Assembly: GCA_963756425.1 (NCBI GenBank)
Contig: CAVWNW010000007.1
Coordinates: 310,001 to 374,000, forward strand
Origin: DASQUK01 sp963756425
GTDB lineage: Bacteria; Actinomycetota; Acidimicrobiia; Acidimicrobiales; VFJN01
Direction: 5' to 3'
Length of the DNA stretch: 64,000 bases
In this document: positions 8,830-16,575 of the stretch, in pieces
Layout of the letters: every line of letters starts with the position of its first letter
Position numbering within the stretch: the stretch's first letter is position 1
Translations under genes and position numbers: made by a program
Notes under the pieces: model-generated
Told to the model about the DNA's origin: nothing
Database searches by the model: none
The model's input: the letters and a program-made list of their open reading frames with translations, nothing else

Positions 8830-9331
8830 CGGCGCCCTCGCCGACCATCACGGTGACCTCGTCGCTGGCGTCGGTGAGGCTGTGGTCGGCGTTGGCGATG
8901 AACGCCTCGATGGTGTGCTCGCCCGGCGCAAGATCGCGATCGACGGTCCAGGGCTCGTCCGCGCTGTAGACGAGGTCGTATTCGCCGTCGGACTGGTTGC
9001 CGTCGTAGTACAGGTGGACGTGGTGCAGCCCGGTATCGGGCTCGCCGATGTCGACGCTGGGGTCGACCTCCACCTGGAACCCGGGCTCGACCGTGGCTCC
9101 GTCGGTGGGACCTGCGATAGAGATCGTCAGGTCGCCCTCGCCCCCTCCGCCTCCCGAGTCGCTGCCGGCGCCGGTATCGCCGGCGACGGTGTCGTCATCG
9201 TCATCGCCGCTGCAGGCGGCCGCGAGCAGCGCCAACGCCGCCAACACCGCTCCGAGGACGACGAAGCGGTGCCGGCGATGACGCCGGCTCGCCCCTGCCG
9301 TGCCGGGTGAGCTCGTTTGGGGGGAAGACAT
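8777..9331 (-). CDS. Secreted lipoprotein, beta-sandwich type
   Basis: A 184-aa protein with a lipoprotein signal peptide: an Arg/His-rich n-region, the hydrophobic stretch VVLGAVLAALALL and the lipobox LAAAC, then an acidic linker (SGDDDDD). The mature part begins DLTISIAGPTDGATVEPGFQ and contains HHVHLYYDGNQSDGEYDLVY and PGEHTIEAFIANADH, like the DUF4399 class of secreted beta-sandwich domains. The function is unknown. ATGs at 9331 and 9340 are both possible. It is divergent from the ECF sigma gene and lies upstream of the cytochrome gene, so it may belong to the regulon of that sigma factor. Confidence 0.82.
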   Translation of the reverse strand: MSSPQTSSPGTAGASRRHRRHRFVVLGAVLAALALLAAACSGDDDDDTVAGDTGAGSDSGGGGGEGDLTISIAGPTDGATVEPGFQVEVDPSVDIGEPDTGLHHVHLYYDGNQSDGEYDLVYSADEPWTVDRDLAPGEHTIEAFIANADHSLTDASDEVTVMVGEGAGGGGTTTTASEGGPYDY

Positions 9332-9438
9332 GATTGCCATGCTTCGACTACGTGTTCGAGCGGCGCGCGGATCTCTCGCGGGGTTGCTCCGCGGCCCGCG
9401 ATTGGCTGTGCTGGCGGCGTGGCGCGAGATCCTCTGGC

Positions 9439-9451
9439 ACTCCGGCGGAGT
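9439..9451. promoter_or_regulatory. Short palindrome upstream of the ECF sigma gene
   Basis: ACTCCG-G-CGGAGT is a perfect 13-bp palindrome ending 9 bases before the GTG of the sigma gene. It could be an operator for the sigma gene; no binding protein is known. Confidence 0.35.
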
Positions 9452-9460
9452 ACAGAAGGT

Positions 9461-10012
9461 GTGTGGGAGGTGTCCGACGAGGCTCTCTTCGCGGGCTACG
9501 CCTCCGGTGACCCCGAGGCGGCGGCCCACTTCGTCGACCGCTTCCAGCGCCGCGTCTACGGGCTGGCGCTCGCCATCGTGCGCGTCCCGGTCGACGCCGA
9601 GGAGGTGGCCCAGGAGGCCTTCGTGCGGGCGTGGCGGTTCGCGGCCAGCTTCGACGCCCGGCGCGGGTCGGTGGCCGCCTGGCTGCTCGGCATCACCCGC
9701 AACGTTGCGCTCGACAGCGTTCGCGGCCGCGGCCGGCGTCCGGAGCCGATGGCCGATCCGGCTCCCGAGATCATTGTCGACCCGCTCGATGTCGCCGGCG
9801 CCATCGAGCGGCGAGCCGACGCCCGGCGGGTGGCCGACCTGATGCAGTCGCTGCCGGACTCGCAGCGCCGGGCGCTGGTGGCGGTGACGCTCTGGGGGTT
9901 GAGCACCCGCGAGGTCAGCGAGATGGCGGGGATCCCGCAGGGCACCGTCAAGACCCGGGTGCGCCTAGCGCTGCGCAAGCTACGCGACGAGATGGGAGCG
10001 CCGATCCCGTGA
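9461..10012 (+). CDS. ECF sigma-70 family RNA polymerase sigma factor
   Basis: A 183-aa extracytoplasmic-function sigma factor. Region 2 spans about residues 20-85 (HFVDRFQRRVYGLALAIV, then EEVAQEAFVRAWRFAASFD) and region 4 about 125-175, with the HTH LSTREVSEMAGIPQGTVKTR. The linker is short, as usual for ECF factors. The GTG at 9461 is chosen because GAAGGTGT lies just upstream and the reading frame before it is not protein-like. Its stop overlaps the start of the anti-sigma gene (GTGA), which is strong evidence for translational coupling and a functional pair. Confidence 0.94.
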   Translation: MWEVSDEALFAGYASGDPEAAAHFVDRFQRRVYGLALAIVRVPVDAEEVAQEAFVRAWRFAASFDARRGSVAAWLLGITRNVALDSVRGRGRRPEPMADPAPEIIVDPLDVAGAIERRADARRVADLMQSLPDSQRRALVAVTLWGLSTREVSEMAGIPQGTVKTRVRLALRKLRDEMGAPIP

Positions 10013-10722
10013 CGTCGCTCCGATGCTCCCAGCTGCGCGACATGGCACCCGAGGTCGCGCTGGGCCTCGTCACCGGGGAGGACCGTGCGGTCGCGTTGGC
10101 GCACCTCGAGGGCTGCGCCGCCTGTCGTGCCGAGGTGGCCTCGCTGGCAGGCGTCGCCGACGAGCTGCTGCTCATCGGCCCCGAGGCCCCACCGCCGGAG
10201 GGCTTCGACCGCCGGGTGCTGGCTCGCCTCGCCTCGGTGCGGGCCGCGGCGGCGCCATCGGCCGCCCATCGCGAGGGGCCCGCCCACCTGCGCCGCCGCG
10301 CGCGCCGCCGCCGCCGGCCAGACCGCCGCCGAGTGGCTGTCGGCGCCGTGCTGTCGACTGCAGCCGCCGCCGTCGTGCTGGTGGCAGCGGTCGTCGCGAT
10401 CCGCGACGATCCGGCGGCGCCGACCGAGGAACGGGCCGAGATGACGACCGGGGTCGGCGAGGTCGTCGGCGCCGCCACGATTCGGAGCGGCGATCCCGCG
10501 ACGGTGGCGGTCGACGTGCCCGGCTGGGAGGAGGCAGTGCCGGCCGGCGCCACGTACTGGTTGGCCGTTGAGATGAACGACGGCTCCCGGACAATGACCC
10601 ACATCGGCACCGACGCGACGTGGTGGGAGGTGTCGTTGGAGGGCGATGCTGACGCGGTGGCCAGCGTCTCGGTGCTGGACGGCGACGGCTGGGTCTGGTG
10701 CTCGGCCGAGTTCGCCACCTGA
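10009..10722 (+). CDS. Zinc-binding anti-sigma factor (ZAS/RskA type)
   Basis: A 237-aa membrane anti-sigma factor. The cytoplasmic N-terminus holds the zinc anti-sigma signature H32-x3-C36-x2-C39 (HLEGCAAC), preceded by the MAPEVALGLVTGED segment typical of RskA-like proteins. A very basic stretch comes before a single transmembrane helix at about 108-130 (VAVGAVLSTAAAAVVLVAAV). The extracytoplasmic C-terminal domain resembles the RskA sensor domain. The GTG start overlaps the sigma-factor stop by 4 bases. It should hold the sigma factor inactive until an envelope or redox signal arrives; the signal is inferred. Confidence 0.93.
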   Translation: MTSLRCSQLRDMAPEVALGLVTGEDRAVALAHLEGCAACRAEVASLAGVADELLLIGPEAPPPEGFDRRVLARLASVRAAAAPSAAHREGPAHLRRRARRRRRPDRRRVAVGAVLSTAAAAVVLVAAVVAIRDDPAAPTEERAEMTTGVGEVVGAATIRSGDPATVAVDVPGWEEAVPAGATYWLAVEMNDGSRTMTHIGTDATWWEVSLEGDADAVASVSVLDGDGWVWCSAEFAT

Positions 10723-10783
10723 GGGTGCGACCAAAGGGGTCTCGGCTTCGGTAACCTCTCGCCCCACCGCGCCAGCCTGGGAT

Positions 10784-10796
10784 GGGCGCGGCGCCC
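10784..10796 (+). promoter_or_regulatory. Hairpin in the helD leader
   Basis: GGGCGC-G-GCGCCC is a perfect palindrome in the leader, 25 bases before the helD ATG and just before the Shine-Dalgarno sequence GGGAGAAGG. A TAACCT box at about 10752 is a possible -10. I do not find the rifamycin-associated element known upstream of some helR genes. Confidence 0.35.
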
Positions 10797-10821
10797 GACC
10801 GGGAGAAGGGCACCGAGCTAG

Positions 10822-13224
10822 ATGCATCCGGACTTGCCGCAGGAGCAGGCCTATTTCGATCGCGCGCTCGCGTTGCGCGATCGGCAGCACGCCGTGCTCG
10901 AGCGGGCGCCGAACTTGTCGGCCCACCCCAAGGCGGTGATGGAGCTGCGCCGGCGGGTCAGCGGGCTCGGCGTGGTCGATCCCGACGAGGCGGTGGCATT
11001 CGGGCGGATCGACGCCGGCGGCCAGCGCTGGTACATCGGCAAGGGCGCGATATGGGACGACGACAACGACCTTGTGGTCGTCAACTGGCAGGCACCGATT
11101 GCGGCGCCGTTCTACACCGCGTCGCCGCACGATCCCGAGGGCCTCGATGCGCGGCGCGTGTACCGCTGCCAGGGGAACCAGATCCAGGCGATCGAGGAGA
11201 TCCTCTTCCGCGACCTGGCGGAGGCGATCGCGGAAGGCCGTGAGCCCGGGCCGGTGGTTTCGGACGCCCTGCTCGAGTCACTCGGGCGCGACCGGTCCGG
11301 CGAGCTCTCCGAGATCGTCGCCACGATCCAAGCCGCCCAGTACGACCTGGTCAGCCGCGACATCGACCAGCTGCTGGTCGTGCAGGGCGGGCCCGGCACG
11401 GGCAAGACGGTGGTTGGGCTCCATCGCGTGTCGTGGCTGCTGTTCAACCTCCGCGACCGTCTGGAGCCCAACGACGTCCTCATCGTGGGGCCGAACCCGG
11501 CCTTCGTCCGCTACATCTCCGCCGTCCTGCCGTCGCTCGGCGACCAGGCGGTGGTGCAGCTGCCGCTGTCGGCGCTCGGACCCCGGGTCCGCATCGGCAG
11601 CGTGGACCCTCCGGCCGTCCGCCGCCTCAAGGGCGATAGGCGCATGCTGCGGTTGCTGGAACGCGGGCTGCGCAACCGACAGCGCGTCACCACCGACGAC
11701 GTCGAGCTGCGCGTCGGCGGGCGCCCGGTCTCGCTCAACGGGCGGCGGATCGCCACCCGGGCTCGCCAGCTACTTGGGCGCCCCCACAACGAGGCCCACC
11801 GCGAGCTGCGGGCGTTCCTGATCGATGAGGCCCGCCGCCAGCTGACCCGCGCCGGGGTGCGCGACCTCGGAGCGTTCGAGATCAGCGGCCGGGGAGAGTC
11901 CGGCCGGGAGATCGACAACTACCTCGAGCGGGTGTGGCCGCAGCTCACCCCGCAGTCGTTCCTCGTCGAGCTGCTTTCGAGCCGCCAGCAGCTCGTCACG
12001 GCGGCGCTCGGCACCCTGCGCGACACCGAGATCGAGCTCCTGGCGCTGCCGTCGGGGACCCGCGTTGGCACCTGGCAATGGTCCGTGGACGACATCCCGC
12101 TGCTCGACGCCGCCGACGCGTTGCTCAACGGCCGCCCGGCCAGCTACGAGCACATCGTCGTCGACGAGGCCCAGGACCTGTCCCCCCTGCAGCTCGACTC
12201 GATCCGGCGGCGGTCGCGCTCGGGTTCCATGACCATCCTCGGGGACCTGGCCCAGGCGACCAGCCCGTGGGCCCACGAATCGTGGGACGAGGTCGTCGAG
12301 CAGCTACGCCACAACGGCGTGTCGAACGAGACCGTCGAGCTCGAGCTCGGGTACCGCCTGCCGGCCGAGGTCCACGAGGTGGCCATGCGGCTGCTGCCGG
12401 AGGTGGCGCCCACCTTGCAGAGCCCGCGGGCGGTGCGGCGGACGGGCCACGACGTCATGGTGACCACCACGGCGGCATCGGAGCTGGCGACCGTCACGGT
12501 GGCGACGATCCGTGACCTGCTGGGCACCGGCCTCATCGGCGTGGTCTGCCCCGCCGCCGTGCGTGCCGAGCTCGCCCACAGCCTCGATGTCGACGGGTTG
12601 GCATGGTCGCCCGAGCTCCGGGCGGCAACGTCGCCGGTGGTGGTGTTGGGCGCCGACGAGGTCAAGGGCCTGGAGTTCGATTGCGTGGTGGTGGTCGAAC
12701 CGGCGCAGATCGTCGCCGAGGCCGAGCACGGGCTGCGCTCGCTGTTCGTGGCCCTCACGCGCTGCACGAGCCGGCTGGCGATCGTGCACGCGCAACGGCT
12801 GCCCGATGTTCTGGGCCTCGCTCCCGACAGCTCCGACGACCCGGTCCCCGAGGGCGACGGGGGCCACGGGGGCGACGGCGTCGTCGTCGACCTGGCCGGT
12901 CGCGCCGACGACGAATCGAGCGGCGTTGTGGTGAACCTCCAGGTGGTCGACGACGACGAGCCGAGCGGCGCCGTGGTGGTCGACCTCGCGCAGGCCCTCG
13001 GCCAGGCAGGGGCCAACGGCGCCGAGGAGGCCAGCGTCTTCGATCCCATCGACGCCGCCATTGCCCGGGACGCGTTCGACGGGCTCGAGCGCCAGATCGC
13101 GCATGCGATCGCCGCCACGGTCGCCGAACGGATCGTCGCGACCATCCGTCCCGAGCTGCTGGGCGCCGTCGCCGATGAGCTCGCCCTGCTGCTCCGCCGC
13201 AACGGCGAGGACGGGCGCGGCTAG
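10822..13224 (+). CDS. helD: HelD-like RNA polymerase-associated SF1 ATPase
   Basis: An 800-aa superfamily 1 (UvrD/Rep-like) ATPase of the HelD/HelR class, which binds RNA polymerase and frees stalled complexes; some actinobacterial members give rifampicin tolerance. The N-terminal antenna is followed by FGRIDAGGQRWYIGKGAIWD and VVVNWQAPIAAPFY, a HelD signature. Walker A, GGPGTGKT, is near residue 189 and the Walker B DEAQDL near 448; ALTRCTSRL closes the helicase core. An acidic C-terminal extension of about 120 aa holds three SG[VA]VV[DN]L-type repeats. The ATG follows GGGAGAAGG. It is the only gene of this kind in the window. Confidence 0.9.
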   Translation: MHPDLPQEQAYFDRALALRDRQHAVLERAPNLSAHPKAVMELRRRVSGLGVVDPDEAVAFGRIDAGGQRWYIGKGAIWDDDNDLVVVNWQAPIAAPFYTASPHDPEGLDARRVYRCQGNQIQAIEEILFRDLAEAIAEGREPGPVVSDALLESLGRDRSGELSEIVATIQAAQYDLVSRDIDQLLVVQGGPGTGKTVVGLHRVSWLLFNLRDRLEPNDVLIVGPNPAFVRYISAVLPSLGDQAVVQLPLSALGPRVRIGSVDPPAVRRLKGDRRMLRLLERGLRNRQRVTTDDVELRVGGRPVSLNGRRIATRARQLLGRPHNEAHRELRAFLIDEARRQLTRAGVRDLGAFEISGRGESGREIDNYLERVWPQLTPQSFLVELLSSRQQLVTAALGTLRDTEIELLALPSGTRVGTWQWSVDDIPLLDAADALLNGRPASYEHIVVDEAQDLSPLQLDSIRRRSRSGSMTILGDLAQATSPWAHESWDEVVEQLRHNGVSNETVELELGYRLPAEVHEVAMRLLPEVAPTLQSPRAVRRTGHDVMVTTTAASELATVTVATIRDLLGTGLIGVVCPAAVRAELAHSLDVDGLAWSPELRAATSPVVVLGADEVKGLEFDCVVVVEPAQIVAEAEHGLRSLFVALTRCTSRLAIVHAQRLPDVLGLAPDSSDDPVPEGDGGHGGDGVVVDLAGRADDESSGVVVNLQVVDDDEPSGAVVVDLAQALGQAGANGAEEASVFDPIDAAIARDAFDGLERQIAHAIAATVAERIVATIRPELLGAVADELALLLRRNGEDGRG

Positions 13225-13290
13225 CGTCGTTCGCAGGGAGCGTCCCCGGAGGGCAGCAACTGCTCCCTGGCATTGGGTGCGGGAGCAAGG

Positions 13291-14469
13291 ATGCGTCTGG
13301 GCGACAACCGACGGACAGCGAGGTTCCGGGCGGAGCTCGAGTCCTGGCTCGACGAGCACCCGCCGCCAGGAGCGCGGGCCATCGATCCCTCCCTCTCGAG
13401 CGGGCACCTGCCCGACTGGGCCAGGGAATGGCAGCGGACGCTGTTCGACGCCGGATGGCTGATGCCCCGCTGGCCGGCGGGGCTCGGGGGGCACGGTGCC
13501 GGGCCGGTGGAGCACCTGACCTACCTGGAGGAGATGTCGCGCCGGCAGGTGCCCCGGTCGCTCAATCCGCAGGGCCTCGACGTCTGCGCGCCGGTCCTGG
13601 TCGAGCACGGGACCGACGAGCAGCGGGAGCGATGGACGCTGCCCACCCTGTGGGGCGAGATCACCTGGTGCCTCGCCGTCAGCCACGAGGGTGTGCTCCC
13701 GGGCGAGGCGATCCACCCCGGCTTCCGCCTCACCAAGCGCGACCGCGAGCTGGTGGTCAGCGGCCGGGAACCGGCGCCGCCAGGGGCCCAGCACGCCGAT
13801 TGGTGCCTGTGCGCGGCGCAGGTCGTCGGCCGGATCCGGGGCGGCCCCGAGGACCTGGCCGTGCTGGTGGTGGACCTGCGGTCCACGGGAGTCGTGCGCC
13901 CGCTCCGGCCCGCGGTGACCGACGCTGCGCACGACCCCGACGAGCTCATCTTCGACGAGGTCGTGCTGGGTGCCGACGCCGTCGTCAACGCCGCCGGCGG
14001 TTCGGCCGTCGTGGAGGCGGCCCGCGCCCACGAGCGCACCGCCCGGTGGACCGCCCGCCTGCTCGACGCGCAGCGGGCGCTCGACGCGCTCGTGACCGCC
14101 AGCCAGGCGCCGGGTCTGGCCAAGGACCCGGTGTTCCGCGACCGGACGGCGGCGCTGCGCGTCGACTGTGACAGCGCACGGGCCCTCGCCTACCGGGCAC
14201 TCGCCAAGGAGGCGTCGGGCCGCCCGGCCCCCGAGCTGGCGATGCTGCCGCTCATCACCCAGGAGCTGTGCCAGAAGGTCTACCTCGCCGGCACCGAGGC
14301 ACTGGGGAGCGACGGCCTCGACCTCGCGCTGGGCGGGCCGTTCCCGTGGCCTAGTGGCGCGTGGCCGGAGCAGTGGCTGGCGGCGCTGGCGGAGACCGCC
14401 AGCGTCAATGCCCTGACCGAGCAGGAACGGATCGCGGCGCGCGTCCTCGGGCTGCCGCCGGGCCGGTAG
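13291..14469 (+). CDS. Acyl-CoA dehydrogenase homologue, degenerate FAD site
   Basis: A 392-aa protein with the acyl-CoA dehydrogenase fold: an N-terminal helical domain (WAREWQRTLFDAGWLMPRWP, GLGG), then a middle region and a C-terminal helical domain. The usual FAD-contacting motif (such as GxSEPxAGSD) is replaced by CLAVSHEGVLPGEA and the C-terminal catalytic region is not recognisable. It is probably a non-catalytic or structural partner, as in heteromeric FadE pairs. The ATG at 13291 follows GGGAGCAAGG. It is convergent with a second family member at 14539-15837, a likely partner. Confidence 0.78.
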   Translation: MRLGDNRRTARFRAELESWLDEHPPPGARAIDPSLSSGHLPDWAREWQRTLFDAGWLMPRWPAGLGGHGAGPVEHLTYLEEMSRRQVPRSLNPQGLDVCAPVLVEHGTDEQRERWTLPTLWGEITWCLAVSHEGVLPGEAIHPGFRLTKRDRELVVSGREPAPPGAQHADWCLCAAQVVGRIRGGPEDLAVLVVDLRSTGVVRPLRPAVTDAAHDPDELIFDEVVLGADAVVNAAGGSAVVEAARAHERTARWTARLLDAQRALDALVTASQAPGLAKDPVFRDRTAALRVDCDSARALAYRALAKEASGRPAPELAMLPLITQELCQKVYLAGTEALGSDGLDLALGGPFPWPSGAWPEQWLAALAETASVNALTEQERIAARVLGLPPGR

Positions 14470-14479
14470 GCCACGGCCA

Positions 14480-14529
14480 CGAACTTGCCGCAGTTAGGGA
14501 GGTCATGACCTCTCTAACGACGACAAGTT
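14480..14529. repeat. 50-bp palindromic repeat, copy 1 (family GAACTTG...CAAGTTC)
   Basis: Two 24-base arms flank a central AT and match at 20 of 24 positions; the centre is GGTCATGACC. It lies between convergent stops (14469 and 14539), so it probably acts as a two-way terminator. It shares its ends, length and layout with the element at 57282-57331, but the inner stem differs. Confidence 0.75.
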
Positions 14530-14538
14530 CGGCTGGGC

Positions 14539-15837
14539 TCAGAGGCCGAGCACCGCCGCCAGGCCGGCGCTGGCAGGCTGGCGCTTCGGCGCGCGGAAGA
14601 GCTCGTCGGCGACCACGCGGTGGTGGTCGGCCGACGACCCCAGCAGGAGCTCGCCCGCCTGTGCGCGCCGTACCCAGAGCTGAGCGTCGGCGCGCCGTGG
14701 CCCTCTCCCGTGGATCTCGAGGCTCCGGGAGACGATCAGCCGCTGGCATGCTCCGGCGGCGGCCTTGGCCTGGGAGGCCGTGACGGTCGCACGCTCGTGA
14801 CGCTCGGCCACGGCGGCGGTCGCCTGGTAGACGATGGCGCGGGTTCGCTCGAGCGCCCCGGCCATCTCGGCCAGGCTGTGCCTGACGGCCTGCGGCGGAG
14901 TCCGCACCGGGACAGGGGCGGCCACGGCGGGCTGGTCGCCGTTCCTGCCGCCGTTGCGCTGCGCGGCCTCGGCGCCGTTGGATCCGTCGGCCCCGGTCGG
15001 GGCCTCGCCGTTGGGCTCACCGCCACCGGGCTCGGCGCCCAAGGAGCGCACCGGCAGCTCGAGCGCGGCCTCGAGCGCCGACTGGAACAGCGCGCCGCAC
15101 ACGCCGACGGTGTCGAGCGCCATGCCCACGGTCGCCTCGGCGATCGTGGCCGCGACCGCCGGCGTGGCGTCGACCGTGACATCGGGGTCGCCGAGCATGC
15201 GGGCATCGGGAACCCACACGCCGTCCAGCTCGAGGTTCCCGAGGGACCGTGTGCCGTCGAGGCTGTCGACCCGGGCGAAGGTCACCTCTGCGGCCGGCAC
15301 CACGAACAGGCCGAGCATCCCCGAGGCCCGGCGGGCGGCGACGACGACCTCGTCGACCTCGGCGCAGCACAGCACCTGCCGCTTGTGTCCGCTGAGCACC
15401 CAGCCGTCGCCCTCGCGGGTGGCGGTGGCGCCGATGCTGAAGGGATCCCAGCGCCCGCCTTCGTAGAGCGCGAGCGTGCCGTTGAGCTGACCGGCGGCCA
15501 CCGCCGACAGGAACCGGCTCACCTGGGCGGAGGACCCGGCCTCCCGCACTGCCGGGACGAACTGTGTCATCGTCGCCAGGAAGGGACCCGGGGCCGCCGC
15601 CCGGCCCAGCTCCTCGAGCACCACCGCCAGCTCGACGAAGCCCCGGCCGAGGCCTCCGAAGTCGACGTCGACTGTGAGCGCCGGCCAGCCCAGCCAGCTG
15701 AGCTGGCTGCGGAAGCCTTGGGCTTCGGCACCGCCGACGGCTACCTCCCGAACCAGCCGGGGAGGGCATTCACGGGTGAGGATTGCGCGAGCGCTTTCGC
15801 GAAGCTCCAGCTGCTCGTCAGTGAACTCGAGGTGCAT
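14539..15837 (-). CDS. Acyl-CoA dehydrogenase family protein
   Basis: A 432-aa protein with a recognisable acyl-CoA dehydrogenase layout: the N-terminal helical domain starts HLEFTDEQLELRESARAIL, then FGGLGRGFVELAVVLEELGR, a beta domain with a weak FAD-binding segment (SIGATATREGDGWVLSGHKR) and a C-terminal helical domain ending IHGRGPRRADAQLWVRRAQA. A Gly/Asn/Ala-rich insertion of about 45 aa (near GGEPNGEAPTGADGSNG) separates the last two domains, which is unusual. The ATG at 15837 follows GAGG. The substrate may be a sterol or long acyl chain, by analogy with paired FadE proteins; this is a weak inference. Confidence 0.83.
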   Translation of the reverse strand: MHLEFTDEQLELRESARAILTRECPPRLVREVAVGGAEAQGFRSQLSWLGWPALTVDVDFGGLGRGFVELAVVLEELGRAAAPGPFLATMTQFVPAVREAGSSAQVSRFLSAVAAGQLNGTLALYEGGRWDPFSIGATATREGDGWVLSGHKRQVLCCAEVDEVVVAARRASGMLGLFVVPAAEVTFARVDSLDGTRSLGNLELDGVWVPDARMLGDPDVTVDATPAVAATIAEATVGMALDTVGVCGALFQSALEAALELPVRSLGAEPGGGEPNGEAPTGADGSNGAEAAQRNGGRNGDQPAVAAPVPVRTPPQAVRHSLAEMAGALERTRAIVYQATAAVAERHERATVTASQAKAAAGACQRLIVSRSLEIHGRGPRRADAQLWVRRAQAGELLLGSSADHHRVVADELFRAPKRQPASAGLAAVLGL

Positions 15838-15957
15838 GACGTACCTCTGTTGTCCTGACGTCCCCAGGACGCCACCGAGTGGGGAGAAGCGGGGCGCCCG
15901 CACCCACGACGATAGGCGCGATTTCGACCACGTACCGAGAAAACATCCGCGACAAGG

Positions 15958-16575
15958 TCATCCGGCACGGCTGGCGACGCTGTAGGGCAGCTGGAGCCCG
16001 TGGGCCAGCACGTCGAAAGCATCGTCTATCAGCGCCTCGAGGGCCCCCGCCCGCTCGCGCTCCTGCCAGACGTCGATGGCGACCCGCAGCGCGCCGATCG
16101 TCGCGCTCACGACCAACGCGGGGTAGACATCGAGGCCGGGGTCCAGGCTCGTACGGCGGGCGATCTCCTCGGTCATGCGCCGCTCGACCTCGGCGAACCA
16201 GCTGGCACGCGTGACCGCCAGCGAGTGGTGCCTCTGGATCAGCCGGTGGCGGATCACCCAGTCGTCGCCGACGGCCTGCAGCCGCTCGGCGGCGGCCAGC
16301 ATCACGGCTCGGAGCGCGTCGAGCGGTGGCTCACCCTCGGGACGGGAGAGCAGGTCGGCCAACAAAGCCGAGGACTGGGCCGGCGCAATCCCGACGATGG
16401 CGTCCTCCTTGGAGGAGAAGTAGTTGAAGAACGTCCGTGGTGACACGCCCGCGGCGTCCGCGATCGCCTCGACGGTCACGCGGTCGGGGCCTAGCCGGTC
16501 GGCCAGGTCGAGTGCGGCCTTCGCCAGGGCCTCGTGCGTCTCCGCCTTCTTCCGCTCACGCAGTCCTTCACGCAT
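15958..16575 (-). CDS. TetR-family transcriptional regulator
   Basis: A 205-aa TetR repressor. The DNA-binding domain is at residues 1-60, with RVTVEAIADAAGVSPRTFFN and YFSSKEDAI as the classic helix-turn-helix and following helix. The C-terminal ligand domain is less conserved. The ATG at 16575 overlaps the stop of the upstream MFS gene by 8 bases, so the two form one operon. The likely role is repression of the MFS exporter through the palindrome at 18269-18289. The nature of the inducer is unknown. Confidence 0.92.
   Translation of the reverse strand: MREGLRERKKAETHEALAKAALDLADRLGPDRVTVEAIADAAGVSPRTFFNYFSSKEDAIVGIAPAQSSALLADLLSRPEGEPPLDALRAVMLAAAERLQAVGDDWVIRHRLIQRHHSLAVTRASWFAEVERRMTEEIARRTSLDPGLDVYPALVVSATIGALRVAIDVWQERERAGALEALIDDAFDVLAHGLQLPYSVASRAG

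Noticed and set aside
10723..10821. Possible rifamycin-associated element before helD
   Set aside because: The known inverted consensus is not present; only a short GGGCGC palindrome is seen.
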